From Bacillota bacterium (GTDB lineage: Bacteria > Bacillota > Clostridia > Oscillospirales > Ruminococcaceae), in the NCBI GenBank assembly GCA_023396215.1, contig JAEWWW010000069.1:1-17887 (forward strand): 17,887 nucleotides of DNA, given 5' to 3'. This document shows, one piece after another, positions 8,305 to 15,385 of the stretch. The first letter of the stretch is position 1, and every line of letters starts with the position of its first letter. The translations under genes and the position numbers were made by a program. The notes under the pieces were generated by a model. That model was not told the origin of the DNA, made no database searches, and was given only the letters and a program-made list of their open reading frames with translations.

Positions 8305-8616
8305 TTAAATCTGCATGCGCATAATTTCGTTGTAGGCCGCCAGCGCCCGGGTAGAAAGCTGAACGGTCATCTCCAGCGCGGTGGCCGCCTTTTCGGCGTT
8401 AATCATAATGGTATGCAGGTCGTCTGTTTTGCCCATGGCCAGATTATAAGCGTCCTGGTCAGAGATGGCCTTTGTTTCTTCCACCGTTTCAAGGACCTGC
8501 TTAAAAACCTCCGCAAAAGGCAGTGACGAGGAGGAGGTCTGCGCCGCCTGGCCGGCTTTCAGGGTTTCTTCCAACGATGCAATGCCGGGCATCTGCGAAA
8601 TCGGAACAATAAACAT
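8305..8616 (-). CDS. fliE: Flagellar hook-basal body protein FliE
   Basis: FliE is the small adaptor joining the MS ring/export gate to the proximal rod. The 103-residue product has the conserved family layout. A variable N-terminus is followed by SSLPFAEVFKQVLETVEET and then SDQDAYNLAMGKTDDLHTIMINAEKAATALEMTVQLSTRALAAYNEIMRMQI, which is the FliE signature with its C-terminal helix. The start is ATG at 8616 with a GAGGGAG ribosome site 6 nt upstream. It is the first gene behind the c-di-GMP riboswitch and terminator at 8691-8860. It is therefore the entry point of the downstream unit fliE-fliF-fliG-fliH-fliI-fliJ-fliK-flgD-(small protein)-flgE. Confidence 0.95.
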   Translation of the reverse strand: MFIVPISQMPGIASLEETLKAGQAAQTSSSSLPFAEVFKQVLETVEETKAISDQDAYNLAMGKTDDLHTIMINAEKAATALEMTVQLSTRALAAYNEIMRMQI

Positions 8617-8690
8617 AGAGGCTCCCTCACAATCTGCATATAAAATAATGGGTAATCAACCGGGCTAAACGCTAAATTTTAATACACTAG

Positions 8691-8716
8691 AAAAGCGGCT
8701 GGTATTTCCAGCCGCC
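8691..8716 (-). terminator. Intrinsic terminator in the fliE leader (riboswitch expression platform)
   Basis: On the minus strand GCGGCTGG (8715-8708) and CCAGCCGC (8702-8695) form a perfect 8-bp GC-rich stem with a 5-nt loop, followed by TTTTCT. It lies between the c-di-GMP aptamer and fliE, about 75 nt before the fliE start. Its 5' arm is the partner of the putative antiterminator (8780-8768), so its formation should depend on aptamer folding. Confidence 0.9.
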
Positions 8717-8780
8717 AAAAATTTACATTGCCGCGGAAAGACAGAGCTATCCCGTGCATGTAATACATTTCGGCAACTGG
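8708..8780 (-). promoter_or_regulatory. Predicted antiterminator helix linking aptamer 3' end to terminator 5' arm
   Basis: Minus-strand nucleotides 8780-8768 (CCAGTTGCCGAAA) can pair without interruption with 8720-8708 (the segment TTTTGGCGGCTGG). This makes a 13-bp helix including three G-U pairs. The first strand includes the C residues that would pair with or contact c-di-GMP in the aptamer; the second is the terminator 5' arm. The two folds exclude each other. The pairing is read directly from the sequence; the switching is inferred. Confidence 0.75.
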
Positions 8781-8860
8781 CTACCATAGGCAAGATACTT
8801 GCCGACAGGCCCTTTAGCTTTGCGTCGCTGCCTTTCGGCAGGTTTGCCTTTTCGAGGGAG
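8768..8860 (-). promoter_or_regulatory. Cyclic-di-GMP-I (GEMM-I) riboswitch aptamer upstream of fliE
   Basis: Read on the minus strand, the segment carries the GEMM-I core in order. GGCAAACC is followed by a TGCC-GAAA-GGCA hairpin with GNRA tetraloop and by GACGCAAAGC. A second arm then runs GGGCC...GGCAAG-TAT-CTTGCC...TATGGTAGCC, where TATGG is like the tetraloop-receptor strand, and the core ends in GTTGCCGA. By alignment from memory to the V. cholerae Vc2 aptamer, ligand-contacting G20 is G at 8848, A47 is A at 8821 and C92 is C at 8773. Retention of G20 favours c-di-GMP over the cGAMP-sensing variant, which has A there. P1 is weak. It lies in the leader transcribed from the promoter at 9038-9066. 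Confidence 0.93.
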
Positions 8861-8890
8861 GCGGTATTTCTGCAATCATGCAATTTTTTA

Positions 8891-8940
8891 AAGCTTAAAA
8901 TTCAGTGCGGTTGTCTGAATCCGTTGTGAATTGAGCTTTT
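8891..8940 (-). other. AT-rich inverted repeat in the fliE leader, upstream of the aptamer
   Basis: On the minus strand AAGCTC-AATTCA is matched by TGAATT-TTA-AGCTT after a 22-nt loop, with a nested TTCAG/CTGAA stem possible. It lies about 30-80 nt before the aptamer core. I recognise no known motif. It may be a plain leader hairpin. Confidence 0.3.
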
Positions 8941-8980
8941 CCCACGCTGTCTTTACATGATAGTGGCTAAATACCCCTTA

Positions 8981-9024
8981 GTCTTAACATCTTTTGCTAT
9001 TTATTACTTGTTACTTGTTAAGAC
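8981..9024. repeat. 9-bp inverted repeat just downstream of the fliE promoter
   Basis: GTCTTAACA (8981-8989) and TGTTAAGAC (9016-9024) are perfect inverted copies separated by 26 bp. They fall within the first ~50 nt of the predicted leader transcript. They could form a 5'-end stem-loop in RNA or be a spaced operator in DNA. Confidence 0.45.
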
Positions 9025-9037
9025 CCCATTTGTAAAA

Positions 9038-9066
9038 ATTATAAGACTATTGTCGAAATATGTCAA
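9038..9066 (-). promoter_or_regulatory. Consensus sigma-A promoter for the fliE leader
   Basis: On the minus strand TTGACA (9066-9061) and TATAAT (9043-9038) are both perfect matches, with an ideal 17-bp spacer. Transcription should start near 9031 and run about 415 nt through the inverted repeat, aptamer and terminator to fliE. The surrounding 300 bp are AT-rich and free of credible genes. Confidence 0.88.
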
Positions 9067-9226
9067 TAATTGCGGAATAAATTTTTTTGAAATATTGATA
9101 CTAAATTTTTCCAAAATCATTGACAAACAGAACGCCTTGTTAAAAGCAACAACTTCGGTTTGGTATTTCTACTAAGTGTTGTAGGAATAGACAGTTTAGT
9201 GAAGGCTATTGCTTCCAAAATTAAAA

Positions 9227-9664
9227 CTATTTACCAATCTCCAGCGCTTTGAGCGCCATTGCCTTGACCACATTCAGCGCCGTGATGTTTGCATCGTACG
9301 CCCGGGTGGCGGCCATCAGGTCAACCTGCTCTTCGGCGCTGTTGACGTTTGGCATCATCACATAGCCGTTTTCGTCGGCATGGGGATGCGAGGGGTTGTA
9401 GACCGGTATAAAGGGGTTTTCGCTTTCAACAACCTCTGCGACCCGTACGCCCCCAAGGCCAAGCTTGTAGTTCTCTTCGGCCAGCGCACGCCCAAAATCC
9501 AGCCCGCGCTCTTCATATACCACCTGTTTGCGGCGGTAGGGCTCGCCATTGGCTGTGCGTGTGGTGTTGATGTTGGCCATATTCTGCGAGATGATATCAA
9601 TGCGGAACCGCCCTGCCGTCAGGGCAGAGCCCGCGATATTCAGCGAGTTAAGAAAGGATGACAT
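9227..9664 (-). CDS. flgC: Flagellar basal-body rod protein FlgC
   Basis: FlgC is a proximal rod subunit exported through the flagellar gate. The 145-residue protein shows the rod-family N-terminus with ALTAGRFRIDIISQNMANINTTRT. FlgC-type features include RRKQVVYEE, NPFIPVYNPSHPHADENGYVMMPNV and the C-terminal helix EEQVDLMAATRAYDANITALNVVKAMALKALEIGK. Length fits the family. The start is ATG at 9664 with GAGGAGGG 7 nt upstream, 29 nt after flgB. Unlike the usual compact flgB-flgC-fliE order, it is separated from fliE by 610 bp that carry a promoter and riboswitch. I see no clear terminator directly after its stop, so some read-through into fliE is possible. Confidence 0.96.
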   Translation of the reverse strand: MSSFLNSLNIAGSALTAGRFRIDIISQNMANINTTRTANGEPYRRKQVVYEERGLDFGRALAEENYKLGLGGVRVAEVVESENPFIPVYNPSHPHADENGYVMMPNVNSAEEQVDLMAATRAYDANITALNVVKAMALKALEIGK

Positions 9665-9693
9665 TGCAAAACCCTCCTCTTTGGTTTAGGCGA

Positions 9694-10050
9694 TTACTTA
9701 AAAGCCTGGTTGATGACGTAGCGCATATTTTTGAACTGGCCCGATATCTTTTGGGTCATATAGTTGTACTGGGCATAGGCGCGCCAAAGCTCAAGGCTTT
9801 CTTTTTCCATGCTGACGTTATTGCCGTCCGGCCGGGCGGTGGTTTGGGTGTCGGTGGTGACGGTGGCGCGCAGCAGATGCTGCTCCTTGCCCTCCTCGGT
9901 TGTGCGCAGCACATCCTCAAAATTCACCGACTTTGCCTTGTAGCCGGGGGTTTCGTAGTTGGCAATGTTGTCGGAAATGACCTTTTGCTTCATCCACAAA
10001 GCGTCCATCCCGCCTTGCAGCACCTTGAAGGTGTAGTCCTTATAGAACAA
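9694..10050 (-). CDS. flgB: Flagellar basal-body rod protein FlgB
   Basis: FlgB is the first proximal rod subunit. The 118-residue product contains the rod signature WMKQKVISDNIANYETPGYKAKSVNFEDVL (about residues 19-48). It ends in the FlgB-type helix LELWRAYAQYNYMTQKISGQFKNMRYVINQAFK. The start codon is TTG (10050-10048), chosen because an AAGGAGG ribosome site lies 8 nt upstream and the family N-terminus is complete from there. It begins 36 nt after the sortase stop codon, with no recognisable promoter in the gap. It may therefore be transcribed from the surface-protein/sortase unit or from a promoter inside the sortase gene. Confidence 0.95.
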   Translation of the reverse strand: MFYKDYTFKVLQGGMDALWMKQKVISDNIANYETPGYKAKSVNFEDVLRTTEEGKEQHLLRATVTTDTQTTARPDGNNVSMEKESLELWRAYAQYNYMTQKISGQFKNMRYVINQAFK

Positions 10051-10077
10051 ACGAGCCGCCTCCTTCTTGCAGACAAA

Positions 10078-10099
10078 GCCTCGGTTTTACAACCGGGGC
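10078..10099 (-). other. Stem-loop over the sortase stop codon, upstream of flgB
   Basis: On the minus strand GCCCCGGTT pairs with AACCGAGGC (one C-A mismatch) around a short loop that includes the sortase TAA. Only CTTTGTCT follows, a poor T-tract. It could be a weak attenuator reducing read-through into flgB, or only a processing stem. Confidence 0.4.
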
Positions 10100-10914
10100 T
10101 GCTGCGGGTTTGGATTGATGGTGAAACTGGCCTCCGGGTCAAGGGGGGTGTCCGCCTCCACCAGCCGGGCCATGATAATAAAACGAATATCGCCCCGTTC
10201 CCCAAAGTGAACGGTGCAGGTAGAGAGGGTCAGCAGCTTATCCTGCGGGCCGACCTCTACGTCGTAGTTGTAAATCGAACGCGCCCTGGCCTCGTTGGCC
10301 AGCGCGGTCACCTCGGCGCCGGTCAGGTTGGGGCGGATATAATCGAAGCCCACATCGGCGTAAGAAACGGCAAACACCTGCCAGACCATCTGCTCCTCCA
10401 GCGTGGAGAAATGTATGTAGGGGGTGCTGCGGGCAAATGCCTCGTCGGTGAAGTGGAACAGCTGGGAGAAGCGCGGCCCCTGCGGGTTATCCTTCAGGTC
10501 GCTGTGCCCATAGATAATGGTGTTTTGCGACATGATTGCCCGGTCGCCCAGCGAGCCCTCGTAATCGGCAAAGTAGCAGCCGTAGATGTCCTCCTGCTTG
10601 TTTTCGTTCAGGCGCAGGTAATAGACATTGTTATAGGACTGCAGCACACTGTTGCTGATGTCGGTGCCCGGCACCCGCAGCCAGCCCACCGTGTCGGCGT
10701 TCTGGGTCTGGGCGTAGGCAAGGGCGTCGAGGGTATCTTCGCGGGTTTCAATCTCTTTGAGCTGGCCCACCAGCAGCTCCCGCTGTTCGGGGGCGGGGCC
10801 GGAAACAAAAATCTTGCCCCCGCTTGGGTCAAAGTAACCCTGCGATGTGGCGAAAATTACCAGTGCTAATCCTATTATAACAAGAATTAACAAAAAAACC
10901 AGTACTTTTTTCAT
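10087..10914 (-). CDS. Class B sortase
   Basis: Sortases are membrane-anchored cysteine transpeptidases that cut a C-terminal sorting motif and attach the protein to the wall. The 275-residue protein has an N-terminal signal anchor (residues 3-22, VLVFLLILVIIGLALVIFAT). The catalytic domain shows the class B pattern: VGWLRVPGTDISNSVLQ, catalytic His137 in TIIYGHS, Cys233 in LTLSTC and Arg244 in DIRFIIMARL. The insert between His and Cys is long, as in class B. The ATG overlaps the TGA of the upstream surface-protein gene (ATGA), suggesting translational coupling and that this protein is its substrate. A sortase directly before flgB is unusual. Confidence 0.93.
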   Translation of the reverse strand: MKKVLVFLLILVIIGLALVIFATSQGYFDPSGGKIFVSGPAPEQRELLVGQLKEIETREDTLDALAYAQTQNADTVGWLRVPGTDISNSVLQSYNNVYYLRLNENKQEDIYGCYFADYEGSLGDRAIMSQNTIIYGHSDLKDNPQGPRFSQLFHFTDEAFARSTPYIHFSTLEEQMVWQVFAVSYADVGFDYIRPNLTGAEVTALANEARARSIYNYDVEVGPQDKLLTLSTCTVHFGERGDIRFIIMARLVEADTPLDPEASFTINPNPQQPRL

Positions 10915-13900
10915 TTTTCGACAACCTCTCCCTCCCCGGTGTAAGGATTGATCTTATAAGGCCTGCCGGCAGCAAGGTTGCCGCCTGCGCTTCCGGTCTT
11001 ATTCTCAGCACCCCTGATGGGGCTTCCGGTATTGACGAAGGCTGAAAAATGGTCCATCAGCACACTGAAGGTGCCCTTGGTATTGGTGGTAACATAGCCG
11101 TAATAATCGATGCGGTCCCGCTCCTGATTGTAATAGGACCAGTAACGGCGCTGGCTCTTGTACTGGCTGCCCAGGCTGAGGGTGAAGAGCATGGGGCCGG
11201 GCAGCTCGCCGTGGTGCTTAAAGTAGATGAACACCTCGTCAAGGTCCTCGTTGCCGTCAAAGGAATCGATGCGGTCTACAAGGGCGTCCTCCAAATCCTG
11301 CGGCAGGGTGAAGGAGATGCCCAAATCGTAGGTGGCGGTGTGGGGAATCATCCGGCTGATATCCGACCCCTTTATCTGCAGCGCGTAGTCGTTGCCCTGG
11401 AAGATGATGGTCTTTTCGGGCAGCTGCCGCAGTCGGTCGAACACCTCGCCCGATATCACCGAGAACTTGGTGATATCCACCACAATCACATCGGAGCCGT
11501 CAAAGTTAATCATGTCGGCGGTGATGGGGTTGAGCCTGCCCGCCTTTTCTTCGTCATTGCGGTAGACGTTAATCTCGTAGGTTTTGGTGGTGGTCTTATC
11601 GGAGGAGGTTACCTCCACCGTGAAGTTGTTTTCGCCGTCGGAGATGTACTGGGAGTAGTTGCCCATGTCGTCCCCTATCAGCTTGCGTCCCGCATACACC
11701 CTCATGGTGGCATAGCGGTCGGCCGGAATCGGGAACAGCTCGATGGCCGAAACGTCCTCACGCACCGCCACGTCGTAGGTGGTGGTGGAGGGCTGGAAGT
11801 CGGGGCTTATCACGCCGTCAAACACCTTGAGGCTTTGCAGGTCGGCGTTGGCGTTGCGGTCGATGAGGTTTTCGTTGGTAAAATCGATGCGGTATTCCCG
11901 CTTGGTTTTGCCGTCCTGCGCCACCACCTCGATGGTGACCCGGGTCTGCACCTCCAGCAGCTCAATACGCTCGGAGGGCTGGCCGCTGACCGCCTTTTTG
12001 CCGTTGATTTTCAGGGTGGCGCCGGGGTGCATGGTGGTGGCGGTGATGGTGGCGTCCTTGCCGCCGTCCACCACCTTGGCGGTGTAGCGGGTCTGGCCCG
12101 GCACAAAGATGGGCTTAAACTCCTTGACGCCCGAAACGGTCAGCCCCTTGAGCCGGGTTTCGTTGCTGGGGGCCTGACGGGTGATGTTCAGGGTGTAGGT
12201 CTGCACCGTTTCGTTGTCTTCGGCACGAACCACCACGTCAATCTTCACAGCCTTTTTTACCGTCAGGTTGATGGTTCGGTAAAGGCGGCTGTCGGTAATT
12301 GAGTCGCCGTTGACGGTGACGGTGCTGGTGGCCGCCCTCGGCTTGGGCTGGATGCGCACCTTTTCCACCTCGTAGGGCACCTCGAAGGTGTAGCTCAGTG
12401 TTTCGGGGTTGAAGCTGAAGGTATCGAGGGCGACGCCGTCCTGATTCATCACCCCGAGGCTCTCGAGGGTTGCGTCCTTATTGGGGTCTTCGCGGGTGAC
12501 CCACACCGTGTAGTAGGGCTGGGTGGTAATGCCGCTTTCGGGGGTGACGGCGAAGCGCAGCGAGAACTCCTTCTCCGGGATATCCGCGGCCTTGACCCCG
12601 ATGCTCTCGGGCTTGATGGCGCCGTTTGCAAGGGGGGTTATATCCTTGCCTCCCGCCCCCGTGGTGGGGGTCAGCAGGTTTACCTTTTGGGCGTTAATAT
12701 CGTCCAGCGTCATGTGGGCGGTAATCTTTTCGGTGGAATAGGGGATGCTGATGCGGTAGTCGTGGTCCTCCCTGGCAAAGGTCTGCTCATCCACAAAGGG
12801 GATGGGGTTGCCTTTGGCGTCGGTGAAGGAAAGCCCGGCCAGCGCGGCGTTGTCGCTGGGCGGCAGACGGCGCACCTGAATGGTATAGGTGGTTTGCAGG
12901 TTGGCGGGGACAGGGCTCTTCCCTACCCCTTCCTCCGAGGTGACCTGCACCGTTATTTCGGTCAGGTCGCTGACCTCGTAGGCGTTGAGCTGAATCCAGC
13001 CTTCCTTGCCAAACAGCCCAAAGAAGAACTTTTCGGAGGGGGTGGGGGTGATAACCATCTCGGCGCCAATCTGGTCGGCGGGGATGGCGTTGATGCGCAG
13101 CTCCTTGACCTTGTAAGGCACTTCAATGGAGTAATCCTGCTTGGTTTTGGCAAAGTCGGGCAGCAGGTTGGGGGCGGAGCCATCGTCCGCGCTGTAGAGC
13201 TCCAGATAGTCGAGGGTGGAGTCGGTGCTTTTGGGCTGGCGGTTGATGTTCAGCACATAGGTGGTGCTGACATTGGGGTTCTGCGCCTGCACCTTGAGCT
13301 CAATCACTCTGGTCTGCGGCTCGCCATATACATTGGGCTCCGGCAAGGCGATGGGGTCGCTGGCCAAGCCGCTGGTCATATCGGCAGCGGCGGCGTCATC
13401 CACCTTCACCTCGATGCGCTTGTTGGCCAAGGCATGGTTGTTGGTGGGGGTAATGGTAATCTCATCGGCCTTAAAGGGCAGATTGATGTCGTATTGGGTG
13501 CGCCCCGGCGCGAAGTTGAAGTTGATGGGGTAATCCTTAAGCTCGTTGGATGTGGCCTTTATCACCAGTGACTTCAGGGTAGCGTCCGGGCTGGGGGTGG
13601 TGTCGCGCACGTTGATATCCAACGTGGTGATGCTGACAAACTCTTCTATCTTGCCGCCGTTGCCCTTGCCGAAAAACGCGAAGGTCAGCTTGGTGTTGCC
13701 CGGTTTTTTGGCGCGGATGGTCAGGGCGACCTTGCCCAGGCTGGCGATGCTGGGGTTGTTGATTTTGTCGCCGTATTTATAGGGCAGCAGGTTTTCTTCT
13801 ACATAAATCTCCACCGCGTCGGCAGTAGGGCCGGCGGAGGTGATGATGGCATAGTCGGACGCCGCGTTTTTTTCGCCCATATTCAGTTCCATCGTCATGC

Positions 13901-15164
13901 GATGGGGGTACTGGGGCGCTGTATAACCCGTAACGCTGCCGTCGTAAACATCCAATACGCTGGGCATCCGCTTAATATCATAGTTGTATTCTACCGGGTC
14001 GCTGGAGGGAACAATCGGCTGCTCGGCCGTCTGGCCAATCTTTTTGTTGATGAGCCGGATAAAGGGCGGGCGCCCCTTGCCCTTGATGACAATGGGAACC
14101 TTCGCCACCTTTGTAGCGCTGCCATAGGTAACGGTGGCAACCAGTTCGCCGCTGACGTCGTCCTCCTGCTTGTAGACCTTGACCCCCAGCTGGTCTTTGC
14201 CGTTGGTCAGCTCCAGCACGCCGTTGTGGGTGTCGTTGGTGGGCTTCCACTCCCAGGCGATGTGCACTTCGGTATGGTTGTTGGTGGTTTTGGTAATCAG
14301 GTTAAAGTCCTGGGTAATCCAGTCCAGCGAATCGCCGGATTTGAGCAGGATAAACTTATTGGCCGAAAGGTTGCCTTGAATGGCGTTTGCAACCTCGTCG
14401 ACGTTTTCCTGCGGGGTTTTTACCACCAGAATGACAGAGTTGGAATAGACGGTATCGAAGGTGATATTGTAGGTGGTGCCCAGCTTGATGTAGCGGTCGT
14501 TTGCATGCTGCTGCTTGGGAAAGATGCGCAGAACCAGCGAGGAGCCTTTTTGCAGCATTATGTCAACATAACGGTTGGCCGCGTTGTGGTTGGCGCTGCG
14601 GCCCGCCGCTACAATGGTGCCGTCGGCGAACTGCCCAAATACCCCGGTGGGCGTGGAGCCGCTTACAATCTCGAACACCGGCTCTGAGGTAGCGGTTTCG
14701 GCGGCGATACACCGGATGCTGATTTTACTCGATACCGTGATGGCGTGCTGGGTGGGGCTGGTGACGCTGGCCACCAGCGAACGGGTGACGCCTTCATCGT
14801 CGGTATAGGTTTCGACCGCCATGCCTTCGGCGGTGACGGCATAAAAATGCCCCCGAATGCCGTAGGCGCCGTGGGCGTCGGTAGTGGTGCCCACGCTGCC
14901 CTCGTAGGTATTGATGGTGATTTGGTCGGCACTTTGATTCTCGCCGCCGCTGGTGGTTATCTGAAAGGGCGGGGAGGCATGCTCATAGCCGCTGCTCTTG
15001 TTCACGGCAAAACCGATGCTGTTGCCCTGCACAACGGTAGCGGTTTGTGGGTCGCCCTGTGTAAAACGGATGGTCGGCGCGGCAGCCGCCTCGGCCGGAA
15101 ACTGCACCGGCGCCGCGGTAACCAGCAAAGCAAAGATTGTGAAAAAGGCAGTTAATCGTTTCAT
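10911..15164 (-). CDS. Large secreted protein with six cadherin-like beta-sandwich repeats
   Basis: This 1417-residue protein has a signal peptide (1 to about 28, MKRLTAFFTIFALLVTAAPV...AEAAAA). A beta-rich N-terminal region that I do not recognise follows (about 30-520). Six cadherin-like beta-sandwich repeats (PF12733-type) start near residues 524, 646, 769, 896, 999 and 1106, with recurring motifs such as DATLKSL, DSTLDYL, DATLESLGV and YDI/YSIEVPY, each ending in TYxLNIxR-like strands. The C-terminal domain (about 1209-1390, ending KGTFSVLMDHFSAFVN) resembles the end domain of other Bacillota surface proteins. The last 12 residues are NPYTGEGEVVEK; NPYTG resembles class B sorting motifs, but no membrane helix or positive tail follows. 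A GGAGA site precedes the ATG. Adhesion is inferred, not shown. Confidence 0.85.
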   Translation of the reverse strand: MKRLTAFFTIFALLVTAAPVQFPAEAAAAPTIRFTQGDPQTATVVQGNSIGFAVNKSSGYEHASPPFQITTSGGENQSADQITINTYEGSVGTTTDAHGAYGIRGHFYAVTAEGMAVETYTDDEGVTRSLVASVTSPTQHAITVSSKISIRCIAAETATSEPVFEIVSGSTPTGVFGQFADGTIVAAGRSANHNAANRYVDIMLQKGSSLVLRIFPKQQHANDRYIKLGTTYNITFDTVYSNSVILVVKTPQENVDEVANAIQGNLSANKFILLKSGDSLDWITQDFNLITKTTNNHTEVHIAWEWKPTNDTHNGVLELTNGKDQLGVKVYKQEDDVSGELVATVTYGSATKVAKVPIVIKGKGRPPFIRLINKKIGQTAEQPIVPSSDPVEYNYDIKRMPSVLDVYDGSVTGYTAPQYPHRMTMELNMGEKNAASDYAIITSAGPTADAVEIYVEENLLPYKYGDKINNPSIASLGKVALTIRAKKPGNTKLTFAFFGKGNGGKIEEFVSITTLDINVRDTTPSPDATLKSLVIKATSNELKDYPINFNFAPGRTQYDINLPFKADEITITPTNNHALANKRIEVKVDDAAAADMTSGLASDPIALPEPNVYGEPQTRVIELKVQAQNPNVSTTYVLNINRQPKSTDSTLDYLELYSADDGSAPNLLPDFAKTKQDYSIEVPYKVKELRINAIPADQIGAEMVITPTPSEKFFFGLFGKEGWIQLNAYEVSDLTEITVQVTSEEGVGKSPVPANLQTTYTIQVRRLPPSDNAALAGLSFTDAKGNPIPFVDEQTFAREDHDYRISIPYSTEKITAHMTLDDINAQKVNLLTPTTGAGGKDITPLANGAIKPESIGVKAADIPEKEFSLRFAVTPESGITTQPYYTVWVTREDPNKDATLESLGVMNQDGVALDTFSFNPETLSYTFEVPYEVEKVRIQPKPRAATSTVTVNGDSITDSRLYRTINLTVKKAVKIDVVVRAEDNETVQTYTLNITRQAPSNETRLKGLTVSGVKEFKPIFVPGQTRYTAKVVDGGKDATITATTMHPGATLKINGKKAVSGQPSERIELLEVQTRVTIEVVAQDGKTKREYRIDFTNENLIDRNANADLQSLKVFDGVISPDFQPSTTTYDVAVREDVSAIELFPIPADRYATMRVYAGRKLIGDDMGNYSQYISDGENNFTVEVTSSDKTTTKTYEINVYRNDEEKAGRLNPITADMINFDGSDVIVVDITKFSVISGEVFDRLRQLPEKTIIFQGNDYALQIKGSDISRMIPHTATYDLGISFTLPQDLEDALVDRIDSFDGNEDLDEVFIYFKHHGELPGPMLFTLSLGSQYKSQRRYWSYYNQERDRIDYYGYVTTNTKGTFSVLMDHFSAFVNTGSPIRGAENKTGSAGGNLAAGRPYKINPYTGEGEVVEK

Positions 15165-15385
15165 AGCTTATTCTCCGTATAGCATTGATGGGAAAGGCGC
15201 TGCTTCCCCATCGCAAATTTTCTGGAACAGGCGACAGGAATCCTGAAAATACTCCAAAATTTTTAAAACTTCTCTAAAAAGTATATCGTTCGTTTTTAGT
15301 GAAACTTAAGGGGGAGGCGGCAGAGATAAAAAGGCCCCGCTTCTCGCCAATGTCATTTAGTTAAGCCCAAAATCCCGTAAAAATG
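15165..15385 (-). promoter_or_regulatory. Leader of the surface-protein gene: hairpin, palindrome and weak promoter candidate
   Basis: There is no gene here. On the minus strand a 9-bp stem (15187-15195 with 15204-15212, one G-U) lies about 25 nt before the ATG, without a T-tract. CAGGAATCCTG at 15235-15245 is a near-perfect palindrome. TTAA (15309-15306), 14 nt, GAACGATAT (15291-15283) loosely resembles a sigma-D/sigma-28 promoter (TAAA-N15-GCCGATAT). I see no convincing sigma-A promoter. The promoter suggestion is weak. Confidence 0.3.

Noticed and set aside
8768..8860. cGAMP-sensing (GEMM-Ib) variant of the riboswitch
   Set aside because: The position aligned with Vc2 G20 is still G; the cGAMP-type variants carry A there.
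8665..8883. 72-codon minus-strand open frame between flgC and fliE
   Set aside because: It lies exactly over the c-di-GMP aptamer and terminator, which explain the sequence better; no ribosome site.
10100..10120. NPNPQQ near the sortase C-terminus as a sorting motif
   Set aside because: It is not an NPxT-type motif, and it sits in the sortase itself with no following membrane helix.
9658..10869. 403-codon plus-strand open frame
   Set aside because: Antisense to flgB and the sortase gene, both with clear motifs and ribosome sites.
11049..12302. 417-codon plus-strand open frame opposite the surface-protein gene
   Set aside because: It is rich in Val/Gly/His in the style of antisense frames of GC-rich DNA, has no ribosome site, and the opposite strand encodes clear cadherin-like repeats.
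12687..13571. 294-codon plus-strand open frame
   Set aside because: Antisense shadow of the cadherin-like repeat region; Gly/Val/His-rich composition with no domain.
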